A DNA stretch of 64,000 bases, from the NCBI GenBank assembly GCA_017620135.1, contig JAFZQZ010000113.1, positions 1 to 64,000 on the forward strand. Direction: 5' to 3'. The notes under the pieces were generated by a model that saw only the letters and a program-made list of their open reading frames with translations, did not search any database and was not told the DNA's origin. The position numbers and the translations under genes are program-made. The first letter of the stretch is position 1. Every line of letters begins with the position of its first letter. This DNA is from Bacillota bacterium (GTDB lineage: Bacteria; Bacillota; Clostridia; Lachnospirales; Bianqueaceae). Below are positions 31,217 through 42,522 of this stretch, one piece after another.

Positions 31217-32998
31217 ATGCAATCAAGAACTCATACCTGTGGAGAATTAAGAAGAGAAAATATCGGCGAGAAAGTGACGATCGCGGGCTGGATGGAGAAT
31301 GTCCGTGAGGTGGGCGGCAGCCTGGCGTTTGTGATCGTGCGCGACTTTTACGGGACAACGCAGGTCGTTGTCGAAGACGAGGCTCTGCTGGATCAGGTCA
31401 AGAAACTCAACAAAGAGTCGACGATCCAAGTTATAGGCACTGTCCGTGAAAGAAGCAATATCAACCGGAAGATCCCGACCGGCGAGATCGAAATCGTCCC
31501 GGAGAAGATCAATGTGCTGGGACGCTGCACCCACCAGGAACTGCCGTTTGAGATCAATCATTCCCGCAAAGCGGATGAAACGTTCCGCCTGAAATACCGC
31601 TATCTGGATCTTCGCAATCCGGAGGTGAGGGATAACATCGTTCTTCGGTGCCAGGTGGTCGCCGCGCTGAGAAGCGCGATGACAGAGCACGGATTCCTGG
31701 AGATCACGACGCCGATCCTGACGGCGTCTTCTCCGGAAGGCGCAAGGGATTACCTGGTTCCCGCCAGGAAACATCCGGGCAAGTTTTACGCACTTCCTCA
31801 GGCGCCGCAGCAGTTTAAGCAGCTGCTTATGACGGCCGGTTTTGACAGGTATTTCCAGATCGCTCCGTGCTTCCGCGACGAGGACGCGCGAGGCGACCGG
31901 TCTCCGGGAGAGTTTTATCAGCTTGATATGGAAATGGCATTTGCCTCTAAGGAAGATGTTTTTGAGATCCTGGAGGACGTGCTTCCCCCGATCTTTGCCA
32001 GATACGGCAAGTACAATATTGCTTCAAAAGCGCCGTTTGCGCGGATCCCATATCTTCAGGCGATGGATGAGTTCGGTACCGATAAACCCGATCTTCGGAT
32101 CGATCTTAGGGCGATGGATCTGACCGAGGAGCTTGGCAGCTGCGGATTCGGACCTTTTGAAGGAAGCGTGATCAAGGCGGTCCCGGTATCCGAATGTAAA
32201 CTGGCCAGAAAAGCGATCGAAAAAGTATGTGCCGATATCGAGGTACAGGCAGGAAGTAAAGCCTACTGGTTCAAGACAGATGAGAAAGGCACAGTGGCCG
32301 GCGGGATCGCGAAGTTTGTCAACGCGGATCCTGTGGTGCTGGAAGCAGTGAAAGCGAAACTGTCCATGGGCCCCAACACGCTGGTGATCCTTGCGGCAGG
32401 AAATCGCAGCGCGGCTCAGAAAACGGCCGGCGTCGCGATCAAGATGCTGGGCGCTGCCTGCGAAGGGCATATGGATAAAGAGAAATATGAATTCTGCTGG
32501 ATCATCGATTTCCCCATGTACGAGATCGGAGAAGAATCCGGAGAGATGGAATTCTGCCACAATCCATTCTCCATGCCCACGGGCGGAATGGATGTTCTGC
32601 TGAAAGCCGAACGTGGTGAGATCGATCCGCTTTCGATCATGGCGGATCAATATGACCTGGTCTGCAACGGTGTGGAGCTTTCTTCCGGCGCCGTGCGCAA
32701 CCATGATCCTGAGATCATGGTGAAAGCCTTTGAGATGGTGAATCTGGGAGAAGAAGAAGTCAAGACGAAATTCCCGGCCATGTACAATGCCTTCACCTAC
32801 GGAGCTCCGCCGCACGCGGGTATCGCTCCCGGCGTCGACCGGATGGTCATGCTCCTCTCGGGAGAAGAATCCATCCGTGAAGTCATCGCTTTCCCCATGA
32901 ACAAGAACGCGCAGGATATCATGATGGGTGCTCCCTCCGCAGTCGAACAGAAACAGCTGGATGAGCTTCATATCCGCATCGAGCAGCCTGCCGAGTAA
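31217..32998 (+). CDS. aspS: Aspartyl-tRNA synthetase
   Basis: A 593-residue class II synthetase charging tRNA-Asp. The N-terminal OB-fold anticodon-binding domain (about 1-105) begins RTHTCGELRRENIG; motif 2 is seen in FRDEDARGDRSPGEFYQLD (about 217-235), a bacterial GAD insertion spans about 285-415, and motif 3 is GVDRMVMLLSG (about 541). The length and insertion mark the bacterial type. Whether it is discriminating or non-discriminating cannot be settled; no gatCAB lies in the window. A strong terminator follows. Confidence 0.97.
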   Translation: MQSRTHTCGELRRENIGEKVTIAGWMENVREVGGSLAFVIVRDFYGTTQVVVEDEALLDQVKKLNKESTIQVIGTVRERSNINRKIPTGEIEIVPEKINVLGRCTHQELPFEINHSRKADETFRLKYRYLDLRNPEVRDNIVLRCQVVAALRSAMTEHGFLEITTPILTASSPEGARDYLVPARKHPGKFYALPQAPQQFKQLLMTAGFDRYFQIAPCFRDEDARGDRSPGEFYQLDMEMAFASKEDVFEILEDVLPPIFARYGKYNIASKAPFARIPYLQAMDEFGTDKPDLRIDLRAMDLTEELGSCGFGPFEGSVIKAVPVSECKLARKAIEKVCADIEVQAGSKAYWFKTDEKGTVAGGIAKFVNADPVVLEAVKAKLSMGPNTLVILAAGNRSAAQKTAGVAIKMLGAACEGHMDKEKYEFCWIIDFPMYEIGEESGEMEFCHNPFSMPTGGMDVLLKAERGEIDPLSIMADQYDLVCNGVELSSGAVRNHDPEIMVKAFEMVNLGEEEVKTKFPAMYNAFTYGAPPHAGIAPGVDRMVMLLSGEESIREVIAFPMNKNAQDIMMGAPSAVEQKQLDELHIRIEQPAE

Positions 32999-33049
32999 GG
33001 CAAATTCCTTTGCTCCAAATGCGAGTAACCAATCAGAAAAAGAAAAATG

Positions 33050-33096
33050 AGGTCTGACCTTCCCGGATATTATCCAAGGGGTCAGACCTTTTTCAT
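33050..33096. terminator. Terminator between aspS and pyrG (convergent)
   Basis: AGGTCTGACC pairs with GGGTCAGACCT; TTTTTC follows on the plus strand and an A/T-rich run on the minus strand. Confidence 0.85.
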
Positions 33097-33118
33097 TTCT
33101 ATGGGCTGCTAACGTGTA

Positions 33119-34729
33119 TCAGGCCTCTTTCCCGTTTTCTATCGAGGCCTTGATAAAACCTAAGAAAAGCGGATGCGGTTTGTTGGGACGGCTCTTGAAT
33201 TCCGGGTGGAACTGGACGCCGATGAAGAAATCCTCGTCCGTCAGCTCGATCGTCTCGACGAGATGACCGTCGGGGGAGAGACCGGAAAGGCACAGACCGG
33301 CCCTGGAAAGAGCTTCGCGGTAGGCGTTGTTGACTTCATAGCGGTGGCGGTGGCGTTCGCTGATATGTTCCGTGCCGTAAAGGGAACGGATCTTCGTTCC
33401 TTCCTGCAGGTCGCAGGGATATTTTCCGAGGCGGAGCGTGCCGCCCTTGTCGATGGAATCATACTGACCTGGCATAAAGTCGATGACCGGATAAAGGGTC
33501 AGCTCATCGAACTCGCGGGAGTTAGCGCCGGAGAGGGCGGCCATGTGACGGGCGTATTCGATCACGGCGATCTGCAGTCCCAGGCAGATGCCGAAGTAAG
33601 GCACATGATGTTCTCTCGCGTAGCGGCAGGTCGAGATCATGCCTTCGATCCCGCGGCTGCCGAAGCCGCCCGGTACGATGATCCCGTCCATCCCGGCGAG
33701 GATCTCGGATACATTTTCATCCGTGATGGTCTCGGAATCGATCCACCGGATGGATACATGGGCGTCGAGCGCGTAACCTGCGTGGCGCAGGGCTTCCGCT
33801 ACGGAAAGGTAAGCGTCGTGCAGCTGCACATATTTGCCGACGAGGCCGATGGTCACCTTCCGGCGTTCGCAGCGGATCTTGTCGATCAGGGCTTCCCAGT
33901 CGGACAGGTCCGGCTTGGGAGCCTGGATACCAAGTTCCCGGCAGACGATCTCGGACATGCCGGATTTCTCCAGCATGAGCGGCGCCTCATAGAGGATCGG
34001 AAGAGTCTGGTTCTCGATGACGCAGTCCGGTTTGACATTGCAGAAATGCGCGATCTTCTGGAAGATGGTCGGGTCTGTGATAGGCTCATCCACCCGAAGG
34101 ACGATCAGGTTCGGGCTGATCCCCATGCCTTGCAGTTCCTTCACAGAATGCTGAGTCGGTTTGGATTTGTGTTCCCCGGAAGCCTTCAGGTAGGGGACAA
34201 GGGTGACATGCACATACAGAGCATTTTCACGGCCAACCTCCAGGCCGACCTGACGGATCGCCTCGATGAATGGCTGGGATTCTATATCGCCGATCGTACC
34301 GCCGATCTCGGTGATGACGACATCCGCGTCCGTTGTCTGGCCGACATTATAAATGAAGCTCTTGATCTCATCCGTGATGTGCGGGATGGTCTGGACCGTG
34401 CTCCCGAGATACCCGCCCTGACGCTCACGGCTAATGACGTTGGAATAGACTTTACCGGTCGTAAGGTTGGAATAGCGGTTCAGATCCTCGTCGATAAAAC
34501 GCTCATAGTGACCAAGGTCCAGATCGGTCTCGGCGCCGTCTTCGGTGACATATACCTCGCCGTGCTGGTAGGGGCTCATGGTACCGGGATCGACGTTGAT
34601 ATAAGGATCGAGTTTCTGGGCCGCGACCTTCAGCCCACGGGCTTTCAGAAGACGTCCCAGAGAAGCTGCCGTGATCCCTTTGCCCAGACCGGAGACGACA
34701 CCGCCGGTCACGAAGATATACTTTTTCAT
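33119..34729 (-). CDS. pyrG: CTP synthase
   Basis: A 536-residue glutamine amidotransferase that aminates UTP to CTP. The N-terminal synthetase domain shows [14 protein letters not shown] (about 5-18) and [19 protein letters not shown] (about 51-69). The C-terminal class I glutaminase domain has its cysteine in FGICLGLQ (about 380) and histidine in VQFHPEF (about 512). It overlaps gltD by four bases (ATGA) and is therefore the last gene of the glnA-gltBD run. Linking CTP synthesis to the nitrogen operon makes sense because it consumes glutamine. Confidence 0.97.
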   Translation of the reverse strand: MKKYIFVTGGVVSGLGKGITAASLGRLLKARGLKVAAQKLDPYINVDPGTMSPYQHGEVYVTEDGAETDLDLGHYERFIDEDLNRYSNLTTGKVYSNVISRERQGGYLGSTVQTIPHITDEIKSFIYNVGQTTDADVVITEIGGTIGDIESQPFIEAIRQVGLEVGRENALYVHVTLVPYLKASGEHKSKPTQHSVKELQGMGISPNLIVLRVDEPITDPTIFQKIAHFCNVKPDCVIENQTLPILYEAPLMLEKSGMSEIVCRELGIQAPKPDLSDWEALIDKIRCERRKVTIGLVGKYVQLHDAYLSVAEALRHAGYALDAHVSIRWIDSETITDENVSEILAGMDGIIVPGGFGSRGIEGMISTCRYAREHHVPYFGICLGLQIAVIEYARHMAALSGANSREFDELTLYPVIDFMPGQYDSIDKGGTLRLGKYPCDLQEGTKIRSLYGTEHISERHRHRYEVNNAYREALSRAGLCLSGLSPDGHLVETIELTDEDFFIGVQFHPEFKSRPNKPHPLFLGFIKASIENGKEA

Positions 34730-36171
34730 TGCTCGTTCTCCTTCTGAAGATATGCGTGAACTTCCAGTGCCGCGGCCCGTCCGTCGGCCAGCGCGCGAAC
34801 GACCAGCGACTGGCCGGTACGCATATCACCGGCACTGAAATATTTATCTTTGATATGATGAGACTGGTTTTCGGGCATCAGCGTCCCGCGCCTTCCAAGC
34901 GGCAGGTCGAGCGCCTTTGGAAGAGCTTCCTCACAGCCGACGAAGCCGGCGGCGATTAAAAGAAGTTCACAGGGAACCGTCTCTTCTGTTCCCGGTACCG
35001 GTACCATGCGGCCGTTTTCATCCCGCATCAGCCGGACGATCTCGATCATGGTTAACGTGCCGTCAGATCCGGGAATGGCTTTGGTCACGGTCGTCTGATA
35101 CTGTCTGGGATCCCGGCCGAATACCGATTCTGCTTCTACCTGACCGTAATCCGTTTTCAGTACGCGCGGCCACTCGGGCCATGGATTGGAAGGAAGTCTT
35201 TCTTCCGGCGGAGCGGGCATCATCTCCAGCTGAAGGATGCTGCGGCACCCCTGACGGAGGGCAGTCCCGATACAGTCATTGCCCGTATCGCCGCCGCCTA
35301 CGACGACCACAGACTTTCCCTTCGCGCTGATCCCGGAAGGGCGGTCGTCCAGTAAAGCTTTGGTTTGCTCAGTCAGATAGTCGACCGCGTAGACGATCCC
35401 AGGCGTATCCGCGTTTTCCATAGACAGGGAACGGGGCTTTCTCGCACCGCCGCAAAGCACGACGGCGTCAAATCCGGAAAGCAGGGAAGGATCGACCTCC
35501 TTTCCGAGGCGGAAAGCGATCCCTTCTTTTTCCATCAGGCGGATCCTCCGCTCGATCAGTTCTTTGGGCAATTTCATGGCCGGGATCCCGTACATGAGAA
35601 GTCCGCCGGGACGGTCCGCTTTTTCAAATACGGTAACACTGTATCCAAGCTGGTTCAAAAGGTCGGCGGCGGAAAGCCCCGAAGGTCCGGAGCCTACGAC
35701 AGCGACCGTACTGCCACCGGCATCATTGTCGCCGGCAGCAACGCCGGTACGATGAGCAGGGATCCTTGGCTCGATCCAGCCTTCGGAGAAACCTTTTTCG
35801 ATCAGATAGAGTTCGTTATTCCGGTTCGTAACGCCATCTTCGGACAGGTTGCAGGCTTTTTCGCAGAGCGCCGGACAGACATGACCGGTAAACTCCGGGA
35901 ACGGCGCGGTCTGCAGGAGCCTCGCCAGTGCCTGCTTTTCCAGCCCGCGGCAGAGAAGATCGTTCCACTCGGGGATCCGATTGTGCAGAGGACATCCGTA
36001 ATCGGACTGGCAGAAGGGCACGGCACAGTTCATACAGCGCTCTGCCTGCTGACGGCGTTTTTCCTCGTTGAGAGGCTCATGGAGATCCAGAAAGTCGAGA
36101 AGGCGGTTTTCAGCCGGACGAAACGGATCTTCAATTCTTGCAAGATCCAGAAAGCCGGTCGGTTTTCCCAT
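34726..36171 (-). CDS. gltD: Glutamate synthase, small subunit
   Basis: The NADPH-oxidising, FAD and iron-sulfur subunit of glutamate synthase, 481 residues. N-terminal cysteines [16 protein letters not shown] (about 41-56) ligate the clusters; [17 protein letters not shown] (about 157) binds FAD and [15 protein letters not shown] (about 296) binds NADPH. The ATG at 36171 has AGGAGG eight bases upstream; a longer in-frame start would overlap gltB and lacks support. It starts two bases after the gltB stop, giving a matched pair. Confidence 0.95.
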   Translation of the reverse strand: MGKPTGFLDLARIEDPFRPAENRLLDFLDLHEPLNEEKRRQQAERCMNCAVPFCQSDYGCPLHNRIPEWNDLLCRGLEKQALARLLQTAPFPEFTGHVCPALCEKACNLSEDGVTNRNNELYLIEKGFSEGWIEPRIPAHRTGVAAGDNDAGGSTVAVVGSGPSGLSAADLLNQLGYSVTVFEKADRPGGLLMYGIPAMKLPKELIERRIRLMEKEGIAFRLGKEVDPSLLSGFDAVVLCGGARKPRSLSMENADTPGIVYAVDYLTEQTKALLDDRPSGISAKGKSVVVVGGGDTGNDCIGTALRQGCRSILQLEMMPAPPEERLPSNPWPEWPRVLKTDYGQVEAESVFGRDPRQYQTTVTKAIPGSDGTLTMIEIVRLMRDENGRMVPVPGTEETVPCELLLIAAGFVGCEEALPKALDLPLGRRGTLMPENQSHHIKDKYFSAGDMRTGQSLVVRALADGRAAALEVHAYLQKENEQ

Positions 36172-36173
36172 GA

Positions 36174-39100
36174 TCAGTTCCTCCTTTCCTTCTGGAGCAG
36201 AGCCAGATATTCTTTCGAGATCACACGGCGGAAGAAGGGCAACTGGTTTTTCAGATCTCCCAGGACCCGGGCCGCTTTTTCCGAATCCGTCCAACGGATA
36301 TGCGCTTCCAGAAGAGCGGCCAGTTCCGGGATATCTTCCGCCCCGGCGGGCCGTACATCCAGCGGTGAAAAGTTCAGCTTATCCTTCAGTTCGTCCTGCG
36401 GATCATAGACCCAGCAGATGCCGCCGGACATGCCGGCCGCGAAGTTATCTCCCACGGATCCCAGGATCATGACTTTGCCTCCGGTCATGTATTCCAGTCC
36501 GTGATCACCCACGCCTTCTACGACAGCTACCGCGCCGGAGGAGCGAACGGCGAACCGTTCCCCGGCCCGGCCGGCAATATAGCATTCTCCGGAAGTCGCG
36601 CCGTACAGGGCGACATTGCCGATCAGAACATCATCGTTTTGCCAGACCGCGTCCACGGGCGGCCTGACAGCGATCGTACCGCCGGAAAGGCCTTTGCCCA
36701 GATAGTCATTGGCTTCACCAAAGAGCGTGATCGCCTGGCCTTTCTGCAGGAAGGCGCCAAAGGACTGGCCGCCGGCTCCCTGCGCCTGGATGCGGCGCGG
36801 ACCGGACAGCATGGTACCGAAAGCCCGATCGGTCGCGGACAAAAGTACATGATCCTGTACCGCGCGGACATCCTTGCGCTCAGAGAGGTGGAAATCGTGT
36901 TTCGCTTCTTTTCTATAATGAATATTTCTGGAAAAACCGATCAGGTCGGACAGATCGATCGGCGCGTTTTCTTTGACTTTTAAAAGATCGCTTCGGCCGA
37001 CCATCTCATCGACAGATCTGGCGCCGAGTTTCGCGAGGATCTCCCGCAGCTGCTCCGCGATAAACAGCATCAGCCGCTCGACATATTCGGGTTTGCCGAC
37101 GAACCTTGCGCGCAGCCTCGGATCCTGGGTAGCGATCCCGAAGGGACAGGTGCCCAGATGGCAGACACGCATCATCCGGCAGCCCATCGCGACGAGCGGA
37201 AGAGTGGCAAAACCGAATTGTTCGGCGCCGAGCAGCATCGCGACAGCTACATCGTGGCCGCTCATCAGTTTTCCGTCGGTTTCCAGCGTGACACACTGTC
37301 TCAGACGATTGCGGCAGAGCACCTGATGGGCTTCCGCCAGACCGATCTCCCAGGGGAGGCCCGCGTGATGGATACTGCTGAGCGGAGCGGCTCCGGTCCC
37401 GCCTTCTCCGCCGGAGATCAGGATCCCGCCGGCGCCGGCCTTGGCTACGCCGCTGGCGATCGTCCCGACACCGGTCGAGGCGACGAGCTTGACTGTGACC
37501 TTGGCGTCTTCGTTCGCGCACTGAAGGTCATAGATCAGCTGGGCGAGGTCTTCGATCGAATAGATATCATGGTGCGGGGGCGGGGAGATCAGGGAGATCC
37601 CGGGCGTGGAACAGCGGGTTTTCGCGACCGATTCGGTCACTTTCGCTCCCGGGAGGTGTCCGCCTTCTCCGGGCTTGGCTCCCTGCGCCATCTTGATCTG
37701 GATCTCTTTAGCGGAAAGAAGGTATTCTCTGGTCACACCAAAACGGCCGGAAGCGACCTGCTTGATCGCGGAATTGCGGTCCGTACCGAACCGCTCGGGA
37801 AGTTCGCCGCCTTCACCGCTGTTGGAACGGGCGCCGAGAGCGTTCATGGCTTTCGCGAGCGTTTCGTGGGCTTCCTGCGAAATAGAACCGTAGGACATGG
37901 CACCGGTCCGGAATCGCCTTACGATGCTCCGAGCCGGTTCCACTTCTTCCAGCGGGACCGGGGTGCAGCAGTCAAAGCGAAGGTCGAGCATCGAACGGAT
38001 CGTTCTCGGTCCTTCCGTCGCAAGCAGAGAAGTATAAGTATCGAATAAAGCCCGGTCATTCTTCCAGACGGCCTGCTGCAATGTATGGATCGTTTCCGGC
38101 CGGTACAGATGCTGTTCAGAATCGGCTGATGAACGCAGCCGGTGGAGGCCTGTCGCAGGAAGGGACGCGAGGGCGGTTCCCGGCCATCCGCTCGGAATGT
38201 TTTCAAATCCTTTGGCATGATGGAAGCGAAGATCCTGCTCGATCCGGGCAAGATCGCATCCGCCCAGTGCCGATGGCGTATTGGAAAAGTATTCGTCGAC
38301 CAGCGGTTTGTCCAGGCCTACGGCTTCGAACAGCTGGGCGCTCTGGTAGGACTGGAGGGTGGAAACGCCCATCTTGGACGCGATCTTCTGGATCCCGTCC
38401 ACCAGCGCCTGGTCATAGGATCGGATCGCCTTATCAACAGTCGATGACAGCTCCCCGGTCTCACAAAGACGGCGGATGATCTGGTGCGCCAGGTACGGAA
38501 CGACCGCACGGGCGCCGAAGGCCACCAGCATGGCCATATGGTGAACGTCTCTCGGCTCGCCGCTTTCCAGGATGACAGACACGGCCGTGCGCTGCTTGAT
38601 GCGGATCAGGTGCTGTTCCAGCGCGGATACCGCTAGCAGGGAAGGAATAGCCAGGTGGTCATGACCCAGACCCCGGTCGGAGAGGATGAGGATGTTGATC
38701 TTATCCCGGCAGGCCTCGTCGCAGCGTCGGAAGAAGTCCTCCAGCGCGTCGGAAAGGTTCCGGGAGGAAGGAAAGAGCAGAGAAATGGTCCGGGTCCTGA
38801 AATCCGGATGGGACAGAGCCCGGATCTTCGAAAGGTCCGCCTCTGTCATGATGGGAGAAGCAAGTTCCAGCACCGTACAGTTTTCCGGCCCGCCGGAAAG
38901 CAGGTTGCCGTCATCCGCAATGTAGATCGTCTGGTCGGTCTTGATCTCTTCCCGAAGCGCGTCCATCGGCGGATTGGTCACCTGCGCGAACCGCTGCTTG
39001 AAATAGTCAAAAAGCGAGGGATGAGTCCGGGACAGGACAGCCAGCGGTTCATCCGCGCCCATCGAAACGATCGGCTCGGTCCCTTTTTCCGCCATGGGCC

Positions 39101-40523
39101 TGAGGATGTCTTCGAGATCTTCGTAGGTGTAGTGGAAAGCCTTTGCCTCGGCAGAAAGGTATGCCTCGTCCGGCTGATCCGAAGAGGAAGAGGCCAAAGG
39201 CAGATCATCCAGACGTAAGATGTGCTTTGTCCATTCACTGTAGGGAGCGGCAGACGCGAATGCTTTTTTCAGGTCTTCGCTTTCCAGAAGCTCGCCGGTC
39301 TGAAGATCTGCCATGAGGATCTCGCCGGAACCGAGTTTCCAACGGCGACGGATATGGGCATTTTCTTCTTCGAGCACGCCGGCCTCGGAAGAAAGGATCA
39401 GACGTTGATCGTCCGTCAGCGCGCAGCGAAGGGGCCTGAGGCCGTTCCTGTCCAGGCTGGCACAGACTTTCCTTCCGTCGCTGTAGAGGATGGCGGCAGG
39501 TCCGTCCCATGGTTCCATCATCGTGGAATAATAACGATACATGTCCGTCCACGGCGCGCTCTGCCGGCTCTTCTGCCATGGCTCCGGCAGGAGGATCATC
39601 GCGGCGAGCGGCAGCGGCATGCCGTTCATATATAGAAATTCAAGTGTGTTATCGAGCATCTGAGAGTCGCTGCCGTCTTCCAGCACGACAGGCAGGACTT
39701 TGGCCATATCGTCGCCCAGGACAGAGGAGCGCATGGTCTCCTCCCGGGCTTTCATACGGTCATGATTGCCGCGGATCGTATTGATCTCTCCGTTGTGCAG
39801 GAGCATTCGCTGCGGATGAGCTTTGCTCCAGCTGGGGAAGGTGTTCGTGGAAAAACGCGAGTGGACCATGGCCATGGCCGAGGTATAGCGGACATCCTGC
39901 AGGTCGTCGTAGAAGGAACGAAGCTGACTGACCAGCATCATGCCCTTATAGACGATCGTCAACGAAGAAAGAGAGCAGATGTACGTATCGGTATCCTGCT
40001 TCTCGAAGGTGCGGCGGAGGATATACAGCCGCCGTTCGAAATCATCGGTCGTGGTGCAGTCTTTGGGCCGCTTCAGGAAGCACTGGAGGATCCTGGGCAT
40101 CGTCCGGCGCGCGCCGGCGCCGAGCTGCGCCGGATGGCACGGGACTTTGCGCCAGCCGAGGACCGGGATCTTCGCCGAGTCCGCGAGCTGCTCGAAGATC
40201 CGGCAGACATTGTCGGCGCCGACTTCGTCCTCGGGAAGGAAAAACATCCCTACGCCGTAGTCGCCCGGCTGACCCAGCCGGATCCCTTCTTCTTCCGCCC
40301 AGACCAAAAAAAGAGCGTGAGGAAGATTGGTCATGATCCCCACGCCGTCACCGGTCGTTCCGAGCGCATCCGATCCGGCTCTGTGTGCGAGCCGTTCCAC
40401 GATCTTCAGTGCCTGCTCTACGGTGCGGTGTGTCGGCCGGCCGCTCAGGTCGGCGATCGCACCGACACCGCAGGCGTCGTGCTCCATTTCGTTATGATAT
40501 AACGGATACTGTCGGTCTTTCAT
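36174..40523 (-). CDS. gltB: Glutamate synthase, large subunit
   Basis: The 1449-residue ferredoxin-like/FMN large subunit transferring the amide of glutamine to 2-oxoglutarate. The class II amidotransferase domain starts after a short propeptide: Cys18 in HDACGVG becomes the catalytic N-terminus. The central domain spans about 460-740, the FMN-binding synthase domain about 800-1170, with SAKEIQIKMAQGAKPGEGG and the 3Fe-4S cysteines in CRMMRVCHLGTCPFG, and the GXGXG domain lies at the C-terminus (ATSGECYIAGRAGERFAVR). The ATG at 40523 is used, with an AGGGGTAA site upstream. It lies between the ANTAR regulator and gltD. Confidence 0.96.
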   Translation of the reverse strand: MKDRQYPLYHNEMEHDACGVGAIADLSGRPTHRTVEQALKIVERLAHRAGSDALGTTGDGVGIMTNLPHALFLVWAEEEGIRLGQPGDYGVGMFFLPEDEVGADNVCRIFEQLADSAKIPVLGWRKVPCHPAQLGAGARRTMPRILQCFLKRPKDCTTTDDFERRLYILRRTFEKQDTDTYICSLSSLTIVYKGMMLVSQLRSFYDDLQDVRYTSAMAMVHSRFSTNTFPSWSKAHPQRMLLHNGEINTIRGNHDRMKAREETMRSSVLGDDMAKVLPVVLEDGSDSQMLDNTLEFLYMNGMPLPLAAMILLPEPWQKSRQSAPWTDMYRYYSTMMEPWDGPAAILYSDGRKVCASLDRNGLRPLRCALTDDQRLILSSEAGVLEEENAHIRRRWKLGSGEILMADLQTGELLESEDLKKAFASAAPYSEWTKHILRLDDLPLASSSSDQPDEAYLSAEAKAFHYTYEDLEDILRPMAEKGTEPIVSMGADEPLAVLSRTHPSLFDYFKQRFAQVTNPPMDALREEIKTDQTIYIADDGNLLSGGPENCTVLELASPIMTEADLSKIRALSHPDFRTRTISLLFPSSRNLSDALEDFFRRCDEACRDKINILILSDRGLGHDHLAIPSLLAVSALEQHLIRIKQRTAVSVILESGEPRDVHHMAMLVAFGARAVVPYLAHQIIRRLCETGELSSTVDKAIRSYDQALVDGIQKIASKMGVSTLQSYQSAQLFEAVGLDKPLVDEYFSNTPSALGGCDLARIEQDLRFHHAKGFENIPSGWPGTALASLPATGLHRLRSSADSEQHLYRPETIHTLQQAVWKNDRALFDTYTSLLATEGPRTIRSMLDLRFDCCTPVPLEEVEPARSIVRRFRTGAMSYGSISQEAHETLAKAMNALGARSNSGEGGELPERFGTDRNSAIKQVASGRFGVTREYLLSAKEIQIKMAQGAKPGEGGHLPGAKVTESVAKTRCSTPGISLISPPPHHDIYSIEDLAQLIYDLQCANEDAKVTVKLVASTGVGTIASGVAKAGAGGILISGGEGGTGAAPLSSIHHAGLPWEIGLAEAHQVLCRNRLRQCVTLETDGKLMSGHDVAVAMLLGAEQFGFATLPLVAMGCRMMRVCHLGTCPFGIATQDPRLRARFVGKPEYVERLMLFIAEQLREILAKLGARSVDEMVGRSDLLKVKENAPIDLSDLIGFSRNIHYRKEAKHDFHLSERKDVRAVQDHVLLSATDRAFGTMLSGPRRIQAQGAGGQSFGAFLQKGQAITLFGEANDYLGKGLSGGTIAVRPPVDAVWQNDDVLIGNVALYGATSGECYIAGRAGERFAVRSSGAVAVVEGVGDHGLEYMTGGKVMILGSVGDNFAAGMSGGICWVYDPQDELKDKLNFSPLDVRPAGAEDIPELAALLEAHIRWTDSEKAARVLGDLKNQLPFFRRVISKEYLALLQKERRN

Positions 40524-40529
40524 CAATCG

Positions 40530-41066
40530 TTACCCCTTTGCCGATCTATCCAGAATCTCCTGAGCGATCTCGATCAGTTTTTTATGTCTGTTCATTGCGC
40601 TGTTACGCATACGTTGGTAGGCTTCATCCTCCGGCAGGTGAAGTTCCTGCATCAGGATCTGCTTGGCATCATTGATCAGGGCCTTTTCCTCGTACGTCCG
40701 CTTGGGACCGCTCATGCGGTGCAGCTGTTCCAGCATTTCACACGCTCCGAGGATCTCCTGTCTGGTACATGGAACTTCCAGCCGGAAGATATGCGGGAAC
40801 GAAACGCGCTCCTGCAGAGCGGATCTTCCGATCAGCAGGACGTGCGCGCCTTCCCCGATATCCCAGCAAAGATCATCGATCCCGCTGTCCGGCAGTATCC
40901 CGACCAGGACAAGGACGGCGTCCTGTACCCGGTTGAATGTTCGTTTGACTTCACCGGCTGAATAACAGACCTGGTAAACTTCCAGGCCGGCGGATGACAG
41001 CAGCCCCTTGACGGATGTCCGGGATTCTTCTGTCCCTCCTGCAATGATAAACCAGGCCACTGTCAT
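40530..41066 (-). CDS. ANTAR-domain regulator (NitR-like antitermination protein)
   Basis: A 178-residue response-regulator-like protein. The N-terminal receiver-like half lacks an obvious phospho-acceptor pattern; the C-terminal ANTAR domain (about 115-175) shows the helix pair with EEKALINDAKQILMQ and EDEAYQRMRNSAMNRHKKL, including the typical A..R.R.A.N motif. ANTAR proteins bind paired RNA hairpins and prevent termination. In clostridia an equivalent gene (nitR) lies between glnA and gltAB and governs them. The start is uncertain: GTG 41069, ATG 41066 and GTG 41060 all lie near AGGAGG. It is 35 bases downstream of glnA. Confidence 0.88.
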   Translation of the reverse strand: MTVAWFIIAGGTEESRTSVKGLLSSAGLEVYQVCYSAGEVKRTFNRVQDAVLVLVGILPDSGIDDLCWDIGEGAHVLLIGRSALQERVSFPHIFRLEVPCTRQEILGACEMLEQLHRMSGPKRTYEEKALINDAKQILMQELHLPEDEAYQRMRNSAMNRHKKLIEIAQEILDRSAKG

Positions 41067-41104
41067 CACCTCCTTCCCGCTTGTCGTTTATGCTGCTGCC
41101 CAGA

Positions 41105-42436
41105 TCAATACATGACCAGATATCTGGAGATCTCCCAGGAGCTGACATGGGTACGGTAGGCGTCCCACTCTTTCTCCTTGCCCTCCACATACTGGGACAG
41201 TACATGTTCTCCAAGCGCGTCGCAGATGACTTTATCCGCTTTCAGGCATTCAATGGCTTCCTTGAGCGTGCCCGGCAGGGACTCGATGCCCTTGGCCTCG
41301 CGGGTAGATTCGTCCATGGCGAAGATATTCTCGGTGATCTCATCCGGCGGCGTCAGTCCTTTTTCGATTCCGTCGAGACCGGCCATCAGGCAGATCGCCA
41401 GGCTGAGGTACGGGTTGCAGGACGGATCCGGGCAGCGAAGTTCCACACGGGTCGCGCTGCCTCTGGCGGCAGGGATACGGATCAGAGCGGAACGGTTGCT
41501 GGCGCTCCAGGCCAGATAGCAGGGCGCTTCATAGCCGGGGACGAGACGTTTGTAACTGTTGATCAGCGGATTGGTGATGGCGGCCATGCCCTTGATATGG
41601 GCAAGGATGCCGGCGATAAATGAATAAGCTTCTTTGCTGAGACCTCTTTTGTCGGAAGGATCCGCGAAAATGTTCTTTCCGTCCTTGAACAGGCTCATGT
41701 TGGTATGCATACCCGAACCGTTGATCCCGAAGACCGGCTTGGGCATGAACGTCGCGTGCAGGCCGTTCTTCTGGGCCAGGGTCTTGACCGCCAGCTTGAA
41801 GGTCATGATATTATCGGCGGTCGTCAGGGCGTCGGTATATTTGAAGTCGATCTCATGCTGGCCTGCGGCGACTTCGTGATGGGAGGCTTCGATCTCGAAT
41901 CCCATCTGTTCCAGTGTCATACAGACCTCACGCCGGGTGCTCTCGCCGTGATCCAGCGGGCCCAGGTCGAAATAGCCGGCTTCATCGGCGGTCGTGGTGG
42001 TGGGCAGACCGTTCTCATCAGTCTGGAACAGGAAGAATTCGCATTCCGGACCTACGTTGAACGAATAGCCCAGGTCTTCCGCGTGTTTCAGGGCTTTTTT
42101 CAGCACACCTCTGGGGTCGCCCAGAAACGGGGTGCCGTCCGGGTTGTGGACGTCACAGATCATACGGGCGACTTTTCCGTGCTGCGGACGCCAGGGCAGG
42201 ATCGTGAAGGTATCAAGATCCGGCCACAGGTACTGGTCAGACTCGTTGATGCGCACAAAACCTTCGATCGAGCTGCCGTCGATCATGATCTCGTTGTTTA
42301 CGGCTTTTTCGATCTGGCTCGCGGTGATGGCGACGTTCTTCAGCTGGCCGAAGATATCGGTGAACTGCATACGGATAAACTCGACGTCATCTTCTTTGAC
42401 GAGGCGGATGATCTCTTCCTTGGTGTACTTACTCAT
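41105..42436 (-). CDS. glnA: Glutamine synthetase, type I
   Basis: ATP-dependent amidation of glutamate to glutamine. At 443 residues it is the Firmicutes GSI-alpha form, without an adenylylation region. Visible are the N-terminal [24 protein letters not shown] with DGSSIEG just before, the metal site [10 protein letters not shown] (about 128) and the ATP-binding [15 protein letters not shown] (about 233-247). The ATG at 42436 has GAGGAG upstream. Expression is probably governed by the terminator hairpin in its leader, read through with the help of the downstream ANTAR protein. Confidence 0.96.
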   Translation of the reverse strand: MSKYTKEEIIRLVKEDDVEFIRMQFTDIFGQLKNVAITASQIEKAVNNEIMIDGSSIEGFVRINESDQYLWPDLDTFTILPWRPQHGKVARMICDVHNPDGTPFLGDPRGVLKKALKHAEDLGYSFNVGPECEFFLFQTDENGLPTTTTADEAGYFDLGPLDHGESTRREVCMTLEQMGFEIEASHHEVAAGQHEIDFKYTDALTTADNIMTFKLAVKTLAQKNGLHATFMPKPVFGINGSGMHTNMSLFKDGKNIFADPSDKRGLSKEAYSFIAGILAHIKGMAAITNPLINSYKRLVPGYEAPCYLAWSASNRSALIRIPAARGSATRVELRCPDPSCNPYLSLAICLMAGLDGIEKGLTPPDEITENIFAMDESTREAKGIESLPGTLKEAIECLKADKVICDALGEHVLSQYVEGKEKEWDAYRTHVSSWEISRYLVMY

Positions 42437-42458
42437 GACTTTTCTCCTCTGGATATGA

Positions 42459-42510
42459 AAAATAAATAAAAAAGAGGCAAGGGGACCCTGGAATTCCAGG
42501 CCCCCTTGCC
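42459..42510 (-). terminator. Leader terminator/attenuator of glnA
   Basis: On the minus strand GGCAAGGGG and CCCCTTGCC close an inner palindrome CCTGGAATTCCAGG, followed by TCTTTTTTATTTATTTTT. It starts only about ten bases after the predicted transcription start and ends 23 bases before the glnA ATG, so the operon must be read through a terminator. It may also terminate the upstream regulator gene. Confidence 0.85.
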
Positions 42511-42522
42511 TTGCATGTCGGT

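Noticed and set aside
33173-34747. Long plus-strand frame of 524 codons antisense to pyrG
   Set aside because: It is a shadow of pyrG caused by GC-biased codon positions; no ribosome-binding site and no recognisable domain.
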